DNA of 64,000 nt from the NCBI GenBank assembly GCA_017311185.1, contig JAESUZ010001723.1:2356001-2420000 (forward strand). The letters are read 5' to 3'. Under the pieces are notes generated by a model that was given only the letters and a program-made list of their open reading frames with translations, had not been told where the DNA came from and made no database searches. The first letter of the stretch is position 1, and each line of letters starts with the position of its first letter. Source of the stretch: Proteles cristata cristata (lineage: Eukaryota; Chordata; Mammalia; Carnivora; Hyaenidae). Positions 23,101-31,928 of the stretch are shown here, in pieces. The position numbers and the translations under genes are program-made.

Positions 23101-26100
23101 TCAATTCCACTTCTAGGGGTGGGAGTATTTACCAAGAGAATTGAAAAAATACATTCAGACACAAAACTTGTAAACATATGTTTATAGTTGTATTATTCCT
23201 AACAGCCAAAAACTGAAAACAGCTGTGTCCATCAGTTGATGAATGGATAGGTAAATGTGGTGCATCCATATAATAGAATATTACTCAGTGATAAAAAGGA
23301 ATGGAATACTCATACGCGCCATAACTGAACCTTAAAAACTTGTGCTAAGTGAAAGAGGTCAGTCACAAAAAAATACAAATTTTCCATATATAGAAAATGT
23401 TCAGAATAGGCAAATGCTTGAGACAGAAAGGCAAGTTAATGTATACCAGGAGCTGAGTGGGGGGAGAGGAGGATAGGACGTGACTGCTAATGGTGATAGT
23501 GTTTGTTTTGGGAGTAATGAAAATGTTCTAAAAATTAGATACTGGTGATGTTTTATAACCTTGTAAATATACTAAAAGAAACCACTGAATTGTAAAATAA
23601 TAATAATAAAACTAATGTAAACTAAAAATCATGTGAGCTTCCTGAAACAAAGTGAAATCAAAATTGTACAATTAAATGACTTTATATTCAGTTTGGGTGC
23701 ACCTGTCTGAGTGGTGCAGCATGTGACTCGATCTCTGGGTCGTGAGTTCAAGCTCCATGTTACTAGGTATAGAGATTACTTTTAAAAAATGTTTTTTAGG
23801 GGCGACTGGGTGGCTTAGTCGGTTAAGCGTCCGACTTTCGCTTAGGTCATGATCTCACGGTTCGTGGGTTCGAGCCCCGCGTCGGGGTCTGTGCTGACAG
23901 CCAGCTCGGAGCCTGGAGCCTGTTTCAGTCTGTGACTCCCTCTCTCTCTGACCCTCCCCTGCTCACGCTGTCTCTCTCTTTCCTAAAAATAAATAAAAAA
24001 TATTAAAAAATATATATATATATTAAAAAAAAAAAAGTAAGTTTCAATGAATAAGATCTGTGCCTCAACTTAAAAGTTAGATTTGAGACTTTTTCTAATA
24101 TGGATGTGGCAGCACATAGTTTATCTCTGACAGTGGGTCAGTTGAGCAACACATACTGTGCACCTTAGGTCTCAAAGCTGTGAGAGCCCAGCTCTCCTCA
24201 TTCCCATTGATGGAAGAGGACACACTCACATGGAGGAGCACAGGAACCCATGAGACTGACTGAGTGTGTGATGTTTCCTCTCTGGCCAGATCTGCATTTC
24301 TGGAGAGGAGAGGCCTTCACATCCATTTCTTAGTAAGGAGGGTCTTCAGGTGTTAAGTATTTTTTTAAATTTAGATTTTAGTTATTTAACATACAGTGCA
24401 ATATTGGTTTTAGGAATAGACTTCAGTGATTCATCACTTGAATACAACACCCAATGCTCATCGTAACAGGTGTCCTCTTTAGTACCCCATTACTTTTCCC
24501 GCTTCGCATATGTTCATCTGTTTTGTTACTTAAATTTTTTAAAATGTTTTATTTATTTTTGAGAGAGAGAGTGTGAGCAGAAGAGGGACAGAAAGAGAAG
24601 GAGACACAGAATCCGAAGACAGGCTCCAGGCTCTGAGCTAGCTATCAACACAGAGCCCGACGTGGGGCTCGAACCCACAAACCGCGAGATCATGACCTGA
24701 GCCAAAACCAGACGCTTAACCGACTGAGCCACCCAGGCACCCGTTTTGTTTCTTAAATTCCACATATGAGTAAAATCATACTGTATTTCTTTCTCTGATT
24801 GATTTATTTCACTTAGCATAATACATTCTAGCTCCATCCATGTTGTTGCAAATGGCAGGATTTCATTCTTTTTGATCAAATAATTCCTGTGTGTGTGTGG
24901 TGTGTGGTGTGTTGTGTTAAATATTCTTGTGGAAAAGAAAATAGATTCTGCTTTGCTGAAGCATTTCTTCAGGGCTTTTTTGTCATTCCCCAAGGGGCTT
25001 CCTCTTCACTGATAATTGTGGGACCTAAGCTTAGTCATTCATGTGACAAGGAATGTTCCCCAAGTCTTCAAGCCCATAGCTGGCATTGATGCCTTTCTCC
25101 CAACAACTCTTAGAGTGGGCTTTCTTTTGTCTGCCAAAGGTACAGAAATTGCTTCATAAATCATCTGGTGAAAAGCCATTGAATGCAGAATAACATCAAA
25201 GTCTACCAGTGTCCAGGTTCAGCGTTCTGCTCTGAAAGTGACAGCTCTGTCTGCAGTGACCAGATCTCTGTTTGGCCTGTTCACAGAGGCGCTAAGTCAC
25301 TTCTAGGAATGGAGCTCGTTCTTCACCAGGGCCAGAGCTGCAATACCAAGGGGGATGCCAGGAGACACAGGTGCCCTGGGCGGGCACAGAGGACTTAATT
25401 GGGTGTACTTGGCAGATGAATAAAACTTGTTTCTTTTCTTTTTCTTTCTTTCTTTTTCTTTTTTTTTATGTTTTATTTATTTCTGAGAGAGAGAGAGAGA
25501 GGCAGCATGAGCAGGGGAGGGTCAGAGAGAGAGGGAGAACACAGAATCTGAAGGAGGCTCCGGGCTCTGAGCTAGCTGTCACAGCACAGAGCTCAACGCA
25601 GGGCTTGAACCCACGAACCATGAGATCATGACCTGAGCTGAAGTTGGACACTCAACTGGCTGAGCCACCCAGGTGCCCCAAAAACTTGTTGTTTCTTAAA
25701 GAGGATCACAAAAAAAGCATCCATGAATGGCCATATAACCATGCCTTCACCAGAAGAAAATAAGAGTTTTATGATGCTGAGAGGCATTGGTGGCTCCTCT
25801 ACTTTCAGTTAAAGGGAAAGGGATCTCTGCTTGTATGTCTCAACCATTTCACCTACTCTGCCCAGTCACCCTGCTGGGAAACATAAGCATTTCCAGTACA
25901 CACCAGCCCTGGTGGCTAGCTCAACTCTGCATGACTTACTCCAGCCACAGTTAAAGGAGAGACCAGAAGTTCTGGGGAGGACGGTGGCATTTGATACTGC
26001 TTCCGTGCTCCGCCTCTGCTCGCAGCTACTGGCTTGCTCTGCCATTTCCATGGCACATGGCTTCTCCAGTGCTTGGCTTGGCTTGGCTTGGCTTGGCTTG

Positions 26101-29100
26101 GCAAGGTGAAGCAACATTGCAAGTTACTTCAAAGATTTTTATGTTGGGGGAAAAAATGAAGTTGTAAAGCCCTGATATTTTCAGTTAGTGTCACCTCCTC
26201 AGTAAAACCCTTTTGTGATTTGACTTATTTTAGAAATAAAATCCCCTTACTGAAATGGCTTCATGACTTCCATAGGCACAAACCTTGTCCACTGAGAAAC
26301 ACAGTTTCCTTGAAGCCTATCCTGCCTTTTTTTTCTTTGATGTTTTTCTCTTTCTTCCAGTTCTGATACACAGGCAGACAGACATTCATAAGTGTATATT
26401 GTCAGCATATGCTTTCTTTAGATCTTATTAAAAATTTGATTGTAGATGAGGACAAAAATACGATAGTTACTCTTGTTCTTGACAGTGGCATCCCGTACTC
26501 CACCCTGTATTTGTTAAGTGTTTAACTGCATGTTTGTCAGTTTTTGTATTTTTTTAAGTTGTAAAGTACATCTAACAATGTATCATTTTCACCTTCTTTT
26601 GGTGTATAGTTCAGTGGGGTTAAGTACATTCACACTGTTGTTCAGCCATCACCACTGTCTGTTCTCAGAACTCCTTTTTATCTCTGCCAGAAGCCCCACA
26701 CCTGTTAAATAACTCTCCGTTCCCATTCCCCCCAGTCCCTGGCAGCTGCCATTCTGTTTTGTTTCTATGAGTGCAGTTACCGCAGATGAGTGGAACCATA
26801 CAGCATTTCTCCTTTTGTGTACAGCTTATTTCACTTAGCGGGATGTTTCAGGGTTCATCCAGGTCCTAGCATGCGTCAGAATTCCATTCCTTTTTATTGC
26901 TGAATGACACTCCATTGTATGGGTGTTTTGTTTATCCATTTATCCACTGATGGACACTTGGGTTGCTTTACCTCTTGTTTATTCTAATGATGCTGCAAAC
27001 ATTAGTTTCTATTTGAGTTCTCTTTTCAGTTCTTTCAGGTATATACCTAAGATTACAATTGCTGGATCATCTATGATAATTATATGTTTAACTTTTTGAG
27101 GAACCGCCAGACTTTTTAATAGCAGTTGTACTGTTTTACATGCTCTCCAGCAATATTTGAGGGTTCCAGTTTCTCCACATCCTCTACAACACTTGTTCCA
27201 GTTTATTTTCATGATAGCCTTCCTAATGGATCCGGAGTGTCATCTTCATCATGTAATTTGATGCAGAGTTGTTTTTCCGACAGTTTTCTGAGACACAAGT
27301 ATAAACACTACTTGTACTCACTTTTATGTGCTCGTGTATCTGGGGTCCCTGTGCCACCCATCAGCAGAGGGTCTATGGGCGGCAGATTAGGTCTGGTCCA
27401 GGCTTCCTTCACCCTGTGCACTGAGACCCCAGAGGATTACTTGTCTCAGCTCCCTCAGCAATGTGTTATGTTCTTCCTTCTTAGCTCCCAGGAGGCAAAG
27501 AGTCCAAAGGTGGAGCTCCACAGCCACTCAGATGTCCCTTTCCAGATGCTGGATGGCAACAGCGGTCTGAGTTCTGAGAAGATTAGCCACAACCCCTGGA
27601 GTCTGCGCTGTCACAAGCAGCAGCTGAGCCGCATGCGCTCGGAGTCCAAGGACCGAAAGCTCTACAGTATCCTTGTTACTATTTCAGCAGTGTTCCTTGC
27701 TGGGACTGTGAGTCGCCCTTGTGTCAGGACACCTTTAGTACCATGGCCGGGGCCCTCTCTGTTCAGGGGCCCCTTTTGTTCTCATGTCCCTTTTTCATAG
27801 TCACTTTGTCATTTTTTGTTATTGTTTTTTCTTTGTTTTTTAAGTTTGTTTATTCTGAAAAACAGCAAACAAGCACATGTGGGGAGGGGCAGAGATGGAG
27901 AGAGAGAATCCCAAGTAGGCTCTGCACTACCAGTGCAGATCTAGACTTGGAGCTTGAACTCACAGATCGTGAGATCACAGCCTGAGCCAAAACCAAGAGT
28001 CAGACGCCCAACTGTATCCCTGTTATTCTTCATTTTGTTGACATGTTTTTTTCTGCCTTTTGGGGCTGGTAAGCCTGAACCTTAAACTCTGTAGTCTAGA
28101 GGAATGCTGTCTGGTAGAACCTTCTGAGACCATGGAAGTATCTGTATCTATGTTTAGTATGGTAGCCACTGGCCACACTGAGTAACCAAAATGTGGCTGG
28201 TATGACCAAGTTACAGAATTTTACTCTTCTTTAAATTTAAATTGCTACATTCTTGCTAGTGGCTACTGTATTTATCAGTGCATGCCTAGAATCCAGGATC
28301 TGTGTGTGTGTGCATGCGTGCATATGCACACATACATTTCTCCCCTTCCAAAAGATAATAATTACAAAATGGTATTTTTTTTTTTGTCCAAAGATAAACA
28401 CCATATCTGAATAGTGTATAACAGTCTTTAAGATGGTGAAAGTGAAGTAGTATTATAAAATGGGAATTCTGCTGGTCCGTTACTATCTGAAACAGTAGGC
28501 AGTAAATGGCTAATACTTACTGAGAATCTGAGGGGAATGTGCTGAGCCCTGTTTACTCAGCTTTCATAACAGTCTTTTGAGGGAGAAAGTGTTAATGTTG
28601 CAGGTTTAAAGATGAGGAGATGATGTGGTGCCTGGGTGGCTCAGTTGGTTGAATGTCTGACTTTGGCTCAGGTCATGATCTCACAGTTAATGAGTTCAAG
28701 CCCTGCATCAGTCTCTGTGCTGACAGCTCAGAGCCTGGAACCTGCTTCAGATTCTGTGTCTCCCTCTCTCTCTGCCCCTCCCCTGCTTGCACTCTCTCTC
28801 TCTCTCTCTCTCTCAAAAATAAACAAACATCAAAAAAAATTTTTTTAATAAATAAAGATGAGGAAATGGAAGCCCAAGGGGGTTAAGTGTTGTGCCCAAG
28901 CCTTTGAGTGTCCAAAGCAAGATTCAGTAGCCCATGCTCTTGGACACCATGAGATATTTCTACAGCCCTTTTTAAGTTGTCATTTGTTTATAGGTTATAG
29001 CAGATGATAAAATTAATAGCCAAATTTAATGGTAGAGTTAGGAGATGTTAATATGTGCATCATCAAGAGATGCCAAGTATGTTATCATCCAAGACTGACT

Positions 29101-31928
29101 GCTTCATGGTCCTCCAGTATGGAACTGAGGTCCAGGCTGTGGTCTCCGATGACTTTCGGCAGCCGTAAGACAAGCCTCTATACCTGTATCCAGGGTAGTT
29201 GCAGACCATAGATTTAAATGAGGACATGGGTATAAATGCCAGCTGGCCAGGAACATAGAGGCATTTTGAGCAGAAGGTCCTAGAAGTACTAAGGGATAAG
29301 TTTAAGTATATAGTCTGCTGGTTTGAAGTTTAGTCAGAAAATGGCAGGATAGAAATGTATTATGTATGTATGTATTATTAAAGTTTTTTTTAACTTATTC
29401 TGAGATAGAAGAGCATGGGAGGGACGGAGAGGGAGAGAATCCCAAGCAGGCTCCACGCTTATTAGTGCACAGCCTGATGTGGGCCTCTTGAACTCAAGAA
29501 CTGTGAGATCGTGACCTGAGCCAAAGTCAGACACTTTGCTGAGCCACCCAAGTGCCTCAGCAGGGCAGAAATTTAAGTCCCTCTTTTCCTAAGATTCCCT
29601 CTCAGAAATGGGAAACCTGATTTCTCGTGTTTGTGGTAGTGATGCGAAGATGTCTTCCCTATTTCTTTTAGGCCTGGATGGGGTGTGGCTTGAGCAGGGC
29701 CTTGGTTTACTTAATGGTGCCAGGGACAGGGATGCATGTGAATCTGCCAGACCTTTAGTTTGTGTATGCCTACCAGACAGAATAAAGTAGAATAAAATAA
29801 ATGTGATGTATCAGCAGATTCATAGATAGGTGCCATGGAAAATTATTCAGCCATAAAAAAGGAATGAAATTTTGTCATGCTGCAGCATGGTTAAAACTTG
29901 AAAACATTTTGCTCTGAAACAGCCAGACACAAAAAGACAAACATGAAGTGTCTAGAGTAGGCATAGTCATAGAGACAGAAAGTGGAACGGCAGTTCCTGG
30001 AGGCGAGGATGTGAAGAGGAATGAGAGTGTGTGTAGTGGGTACAATTTCTGGTTTCTGTTTGGGCACATAAAAAGTTCCAGAGATGGATGGTGATGGTGA
30101 TTGCACAGTAATGTGAATATACTTAATGCCACTGAACTGTATAATTAAAAGTAGTTAAAATGGGGGGCACCTGGGTGGCTTAGTCAGTTAGGTGTCCAAT
30201 TTTGGCTCAGGTCATGATTACACGGTTTGCAAGTTTGAGTCCTGAGTCAGGCTCTCTGCTGTCAGTGCAGAGCCTGCTTCAGGTCCTCTGTCCCCGTCTC
30301 TCTCTGCCCCTCCCTAACTTGTACACGCGTGTGCTCTCTCTCAAGACTGAACGCTTTTAAAAAATCGTTAAAATGGTAAATTTTGTTATGTGTATTTTGC
30401 CACAGTAGAGAAATTTTTGAAAAGAATTGATAAGCCAGTGGTGTGAAATCTACATTCGAGAATTTGTGAGGTGAATATAGATTACTCTGGAAGAGAATGC
30501 CAGCAAAATGTTTAAAAAAAAATTTTTTTTTTAAAGGGGCACCTGGGTGGCTCAGTCGGTTAAGCGTCTGACTTTATTTCAGGTCATGATCTCACCACTT
30601 GTGGGTTTGAGCCTCCTGTCAGGTTCTCTGCTGACAGCTCACAGCCTGGAGCCTGCTTCAAATTCTGTGTCTCCCTCTCTCTCTCTCTCTCTGCCTCTCC
30701 CCTACTCATGTTCTTTCTCCCTCTGTCTCTCAAAAATAAACATTAAAAAAAATTTTTTTTTTAAAGAAAATGCCCCCTTTTATAGAAAAACTTGGTTGGG
30801 GTTTCACGGCTGGGGCTGATGGTGAGTGTGGCTGTTACTGTCCTTGACGTGGCCCAGAGTTCCTCTTGCTTGAGAATGTGGTGCACCACTTCAAGTACCC
30901 CTGTGTGCTGGACCTGAAGATGGGCACCCGGCAGCATGGTGATGACGCATCAGCCGAGAAGGCGGCCCGGCAGATGAGGAAGTGCGAGCAGAGTACGTCA
31001 GCTACACTGGGTGTCAGGGTCTGTGGCATGCAGGTGAGTTGCCCCTGGTGAGAGCCTAGCTGCTGCCGCCCACGTGTTTGGGGTTGCACATGTGCCTGCC
31101 TGCTACCCATGCCAAGTGTCCTCCGGGCCCACAGTGGTCCAGAATCTCCTCGGAGAGGGTGAGTGCCCACAGGATGCTGAGTGCATCCTTATAGGTATGT
31201 TCCCTGAGTCCTCTTGGCCTTACCTGATGACCTATGTCTGGGTTCCAGACACAGAGCCACTATGAGAGCCTGTTGCCTTGACATTGGGACAATTAAGGCT
31301 GCTCAGAAGTACTTTCTAGACAGTGCCTGCCCAGGGCACTATGAGGTCATCAGACCTTCCTAGTGCTCACCCCCTCTGTCTCCTGGGCTTTCAGGTGTAC
31401 CAGCTGGACACAGGACATTACCTCTGCAGGAACAAGTACTATGGCCGTGGGCTCTCCATTGAAGGCTTCCGCAACGCCCTCTATCAGTACCTGCACAATG
31501 GCCTGGACCTGAGGCGTGACCTTTTTGAGCCCATCCTGGGCAAACTTCGGGGCCTGAAAGCTGTTCTGGAGCGGCAGGCCTCCTATCGCTTCTACTCCAG
31601 CTCCCTGCTTGTCATCTACGATGGCAGGGAGTGCCGGGCAGAGTCCTTCCTGGACCGCCGGGCTGAGATGCGTCTCAAGCACCAGGATACGGGGCTCCCT
31701 GAGGTGGCACCGTCCTGTGGCCCTAGCACCAGCCCCGGTAGCACCAGCCCCGAGGCCGGCCCCTCCTCTCCACCCAAGGTGGATGTCCGCATGATCGACT
31801 TTGCACACAGCACGTTCAAGGGCTTCCGGGATGACCCCACCGTGCATGATGGGCCGGACCGAGGCTATGTGTTTGGCCTGGAGAACCTCATCAGCATCAT
31901 GGAACAGATGCGGGACGAGAACCAGTAG
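11063..31928 (+). CDS. IP6K1: Inositol hexakisphosphate kinase 1, complete coding region in 5 exons
   Basis: Makes inositol pyrophosphates by adding a beta-phosphate to InsP6 (5-PP-InsP5), in cytoplasm and nucleus. Coding exons: 11063-11285, 21739-21949, 27485-27666, 30858-31033 and 31395-31928; spliced length is 441 codons plus stop, the usual family length. The protein begins [13 protein letters not shown]; the ATG lies 128 bp after a splice acceptor (TTCTGTTAG, exon start 10935), so there is 5'UTR in this exon and the promoter lies left of the window. Visible motifs: the inositol-kinase signature PxxxDxKxG (PCVLDLKMG, residues 220-228), the SSLL motif (about 333-336) and the IDF metal-binding motif (398-400). 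A basic, Ser/His-rich low-complexity stretch (about 100-200) separates the N-terminal part from the catalytic core. The intron just before the PxxxDxKxG exon is U12-type. Recognition is firm; no frameshift or premature stop was seen. Confidence 0.97.
11905..12108 (-). mobile_element. CAN-SINE (-), young subfamily
   Basis: TCTAGGAGAGAGAGACAGC, AAGCGAAAGTCGGACG and a perfect GCCACCCAGGCGCCCC end. Flanked by TGTGTTCTACTTT copies. Confidence 0.95.
12132..12347 (-). mobile_element. CAN-SINE (-), older
   Basis: AATGTTTATTTTTGAGAAAG start, end GAGCCACCAGGTGTCC. Separated from the younger copy by only about 20 bp. Confidence 0.92.
12452..12640 (-). mobile_element. CAN-SINE (-) with exact 17-bp target duplication
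   Basis: Flanked by AAGGGATCCTCAATTTA at 12415-12431 and 12641-12657. Body diverged; end GCCACCCAGGCACCCC. Confidence 0.95.
12672..12878 (+). mobile_element. CAN-SINE (+)
   Basis: GCGCTCCTGGGTGGCTCAGT head, tail AAAAATAATAAATAAAC. Inverted relative to the preceding SINE, so the pair could fold as an RNA hairpin. Confidence 0.92.
12905..13560 (-). mobile_element. L1 3' fragment (-)
   Basis: Begins TTTTTTTATTGTGACAAAAT, then CATAACATAAAATTTAACC and a segment matching the reverse of the L1 3' region (TTATTGATGGACACTTGGAT). Confidence 0.8.
14350..14566 (-). mobile_element. CAN-SINE (-), young subfamily, exact 18-bp target duplication
   Basis: Flanked by CCTGGCAGCCATCATCTT at 14329-14346 and 14567-14584. 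Carries AAGCGAAAGTCGGACG and an intact GCGCCCC end; very low divergence. Confidence 0.97.
15116..15306 (-). mobile_element. CAN-SINE (-)
   Basis: TTTATTTATTTATTTTGAGA start, end TGAGCCACCCAGGCACCCCC; diverged body. Confidence 0.9.
15391..15580 (-). mobile_element. CAN-SINE (-)
   Basis: GCTTATTTTTGAGACAGAGA start after a TTG repeat, end TGAGCCATCCAGGTGCCCC. Confidence 0.9.
15690..16085 (-). pseudogene. Possible degenerate antisense retrocopy, parent unknown
   Basis: On the - strand, two partial frames give protein-like strings: one with [12 protein letters not shown] and [17 protein letters not shown], the other, after an apparent frameshift, with [16 protein letters not shown] and [14 protein letters not shown] ending at a stop. 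Hydrophobic and polar patterning looks like a membrane-protein C-terminus. I could not identify a parent gene. It may be chance. Confidence 0.25.
16972..17197 (+). mobile_element. CAN-SINE (+)
   Basis: Diverged head (GGGTGCCAGGGTCACTTGG), a long CT repeat at 17096-17124, tail CTCTCTCAAAATAAAC. Confidence 0.88.
17096..17124. repeat. (CT)n microsatellite inside a SINE
   Basis: Fourteen or so CT units, an expansion of the normal SINE pyrimidine body. Confidence 0.9.
17210..18225 (+). mobile_element. L1 3' end (+), split by a SINE
   Basis: Runs from the CACTTTTCTCCAGAAAAAGA segment through GAATGTGGAGAAACAGGAAC, TCCACTCCTGGGTGTGTACC, ATTCAGCCATAAAAAGAAAT and ACTGAATTGTACTTTTAAAA, all typical of the L1 3' end. 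A SINE sits at 17319-17507. Truncated. Confidence 0.85.
17319..17507 (+). mobile_element. CAN-SINE (+)
   Basis: TTGGTGCCTAGGTGGCCCAG head, tail CAAAATAAATAAATAAAC. Inserted in L1. Confidence 0.9.
18254..18477 (-). mobile_element. CAN-SINE (-)
   Basis: AATGTTTTATTTATTTCTGA start, long GAGAGA block, end GAGCCACCTAGGTGCCCC. It lies at the 3' end of the preceding L1. Confidence 0.92.
18603..18627. repeat. Poly-T run of about 25
   Basis: Uninterrupted T run; probably the remnant A-tail of an antisense retroelement whose body is not recognisable. Confidence 0.85.
18890..20070 (+). mobile_element. Old L1 internal fragment (+), ORF2 region
   Basis: Contains ORF2-type strings such as GGAATATTATGAGAGACTTTA, TACCAAATATTTAAGAAATA and TATTCTTGATAAAACGACAA. 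All frames carry multiple stops. Diverged; no coding capacity. Confidence 0.75.
20665..20901 (-). mobile_element. CAN-SINE (-)
   Basis: ATGTTTTTATTTATTTCTGA start, expanded GAGAGGGG block, end GAGCCACCCAGGCGCCCC. Confidence 0.93.
22523..22738 (+). mobile_element. CAN-SINE (+), young subfamily
   Basis: GACTTTCGCTTAGGTCATG and CTCCTAGAAATAAATAAA are diagnostic. AAAGGAYAGACAG flanks both ends (22511-22523 and 22746-22758) as a near-exact target duplication. Confidence 0.95.
22812..23007 (-). mobile_element. CAN-SINE (-)
   Basis: AATGCTGTTTTTGAGAGAGA start, end GAGCCACCCAGGCACCC. Confidence 0.92.
23010..23640 (+). mobile_element. L1 3' end (+)
   Basis: AATTGCTGATGGGAATGTAA, AATTCCACTTCTAGGGGTGG, GATGAATGGATAGGTAAATG and the terminal AAACCACTGAATTGTAAAAT are L1 3'-end strings. 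Truncated, no ORF. Confidence 0.85.
23695..23797 (+). mobile_element. Short tRNA-SINE (+), variant without CT body
   Basis: GGGTGCACCTGTCTGAGTGG head, GTGAGTTCAAGCTCCATG B-box, end TATAGAGATTACTTTTAAAA. Confidence 0.7.
23800..24007 (+). mobile_element. CAN-SINE (+), young subfamily
   Basis: GGGGCGACTGGGTGGCTTAG head, GACTTTCGCTTAGGTCATG, GTCTGTGACTCCC. Inserted right at the tail of the short SINE; followed by a TA repeat. Confidence 0.95.
24355..24890 (-). mobile_element. L1 3' end (-), split by a SINE
   Basis: ACATACAGTGCAATATTGG and ACAACACCCAATGCTCATCG before the SINE, TTCCACATATGAGTAAAATC and CCATCCATGTTGTTGCAAAT after it: a standard carnivore L1 3' end in reverse. Confidence 0.88.
24543..24742 (-). 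mobile_element. CAN-SINE (-)
   Basis: ATGTTTTATTTATTTTTGAG start, end GAGCCACCCAGGCACCC. Nested in L1. Confidence 0.93.
25466..25679 (-). mobile_element. CAN-SINE (-)
   Basis: TTTTATTTATTTCTGAGAGA start, GGCAGCATGAGCAGGGGAGG body, end GAGCCACCCAGGTGCCCC. AAAACTTGTT on both sides is a likely target duplication. Confidence 0.94.
26070..26101. repeat. (TTGGC)n pentanucleotide repeat
   Basis: About six near-perfect GCTTG/TTGGC units at the end of a unique-looking segment, not linked to a SINE tail. Confidence 0.93.
26530..27240 (-). mobile_element. L1 3' fragment (-)
   Basis: CATCTAACAATGTATCATTT, TTAAGTACATTCACACTGTT, TTTATCCACTGATGGACACT and TTTTTGAGGAACCGCCAGAC are reverse L1 3'-end strings. 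It ends about 250 bp before IP6K1 coding exon 3. Confidence 0.8.
27836..28016 (-). mobile_element. CAN-SINE (-), degenerate
   Basis: GTTTGTTTATTCTGAAAAAC start, GGAGCTTGAACTCACAGATC B-box region. The head-proximal end has been lost. Confidence 0.75.
28626..28840 (+). mobile_element. CAN-SINE (+)
   Basis: TGGTGCCTGGGTGGCTCAGT head, long CTCTCT block, tail AAAAATAAACAAACATC. GATGAGGARATG recurs after the tail, a likely target duplication. Confidence 0.93.
29380..29558 (-). mobile_element. CAN-SINE (-), diverged
   Basis: AAGTTTTTTTTAACTTATTC start, GAGAGAATCCCAAGCAGG body, end GAGCCACCCAAGTGCCTC. Confidence 0.82.
29815..30430 (+). mobile_element. L1 3' end (+), split by a SINE
   Basis: ATTATTCAGCCATAAAAAAG, AACAGCCAGACACAAAAAGA and GCCACTGAACTGTATAATTA before the SINE; TAAATTTTGTTATGTGTATT after it. 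Confidence 0.83.
30163..30363 (+). mobile_element. CAN-SINE (+)
   Basis: GGGGCACCTGGGTGGCTTAG head, tail CTCAAGACTGAACGCTTTTA. Nested in L1. Confidence 0.92.
30536..30758 (+). mobile_element. CAN-SINE (+)
   Basis: GGGGCACCTGGGTGGCTCAG head, tail CAAAAATAAACATTAAAA. AATTTTTTTTTTAAAG-like runs on both sides may be a target duplication. It sits 100 bp before the U12 acceptor of IP6K1. Confidence 0.93.
31034..31394 (+). other. IP6K1: Short last intron of IP6K1
   Basis: 361-bp U2-type intron, phase 0, donor CAG|GTGAGT, acceptor TGGGCTTTCAG. No repeat or other feature seen. Confidence 0.9.

Larger units (their letters stand above)
21950..27484 (+). other. IP6K1: IP6K1 intron between coding exons 2 and 3
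   Basis: U2-type intron (donor GAG|GTAAGG, acceptor CTTCCTTCTTAG), 5.5 kb. It holds six SINEs, L1 fragments on both strands and a TTGGC pentanucleotide repeat at 26070-26101. No exon seen inside. Confidence 0.9.
27667..30857 (+). other. IP6K1: U12-type (GT-AG) minor intron of IP6K1
   Basis: The donor reads TACA|GTATCCTTG, matching the minor-spliceosome consensus RTATCCTT. A near-perfect U12 branch site TCCTTGAC lies at 30841-30848, its branch A 10 nt before the end of the acceptor (GTGGCCCAG). There is no polypyrimidine tract, also typical. The intron splits codon 206 (Lys, A|AG) and precedes the exon carrying the catalytic PxxxDxKxG motif. It contains five SINE copies and an L1 3' end. Confidence 0.93.

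Noticed and set aside
27126..27800. 224-residue + strand open frame
   Set aside because: It is IP6K1 coding exon 27485-27666 plus readable flanking intron and L1 sequence; only the exon part is real.
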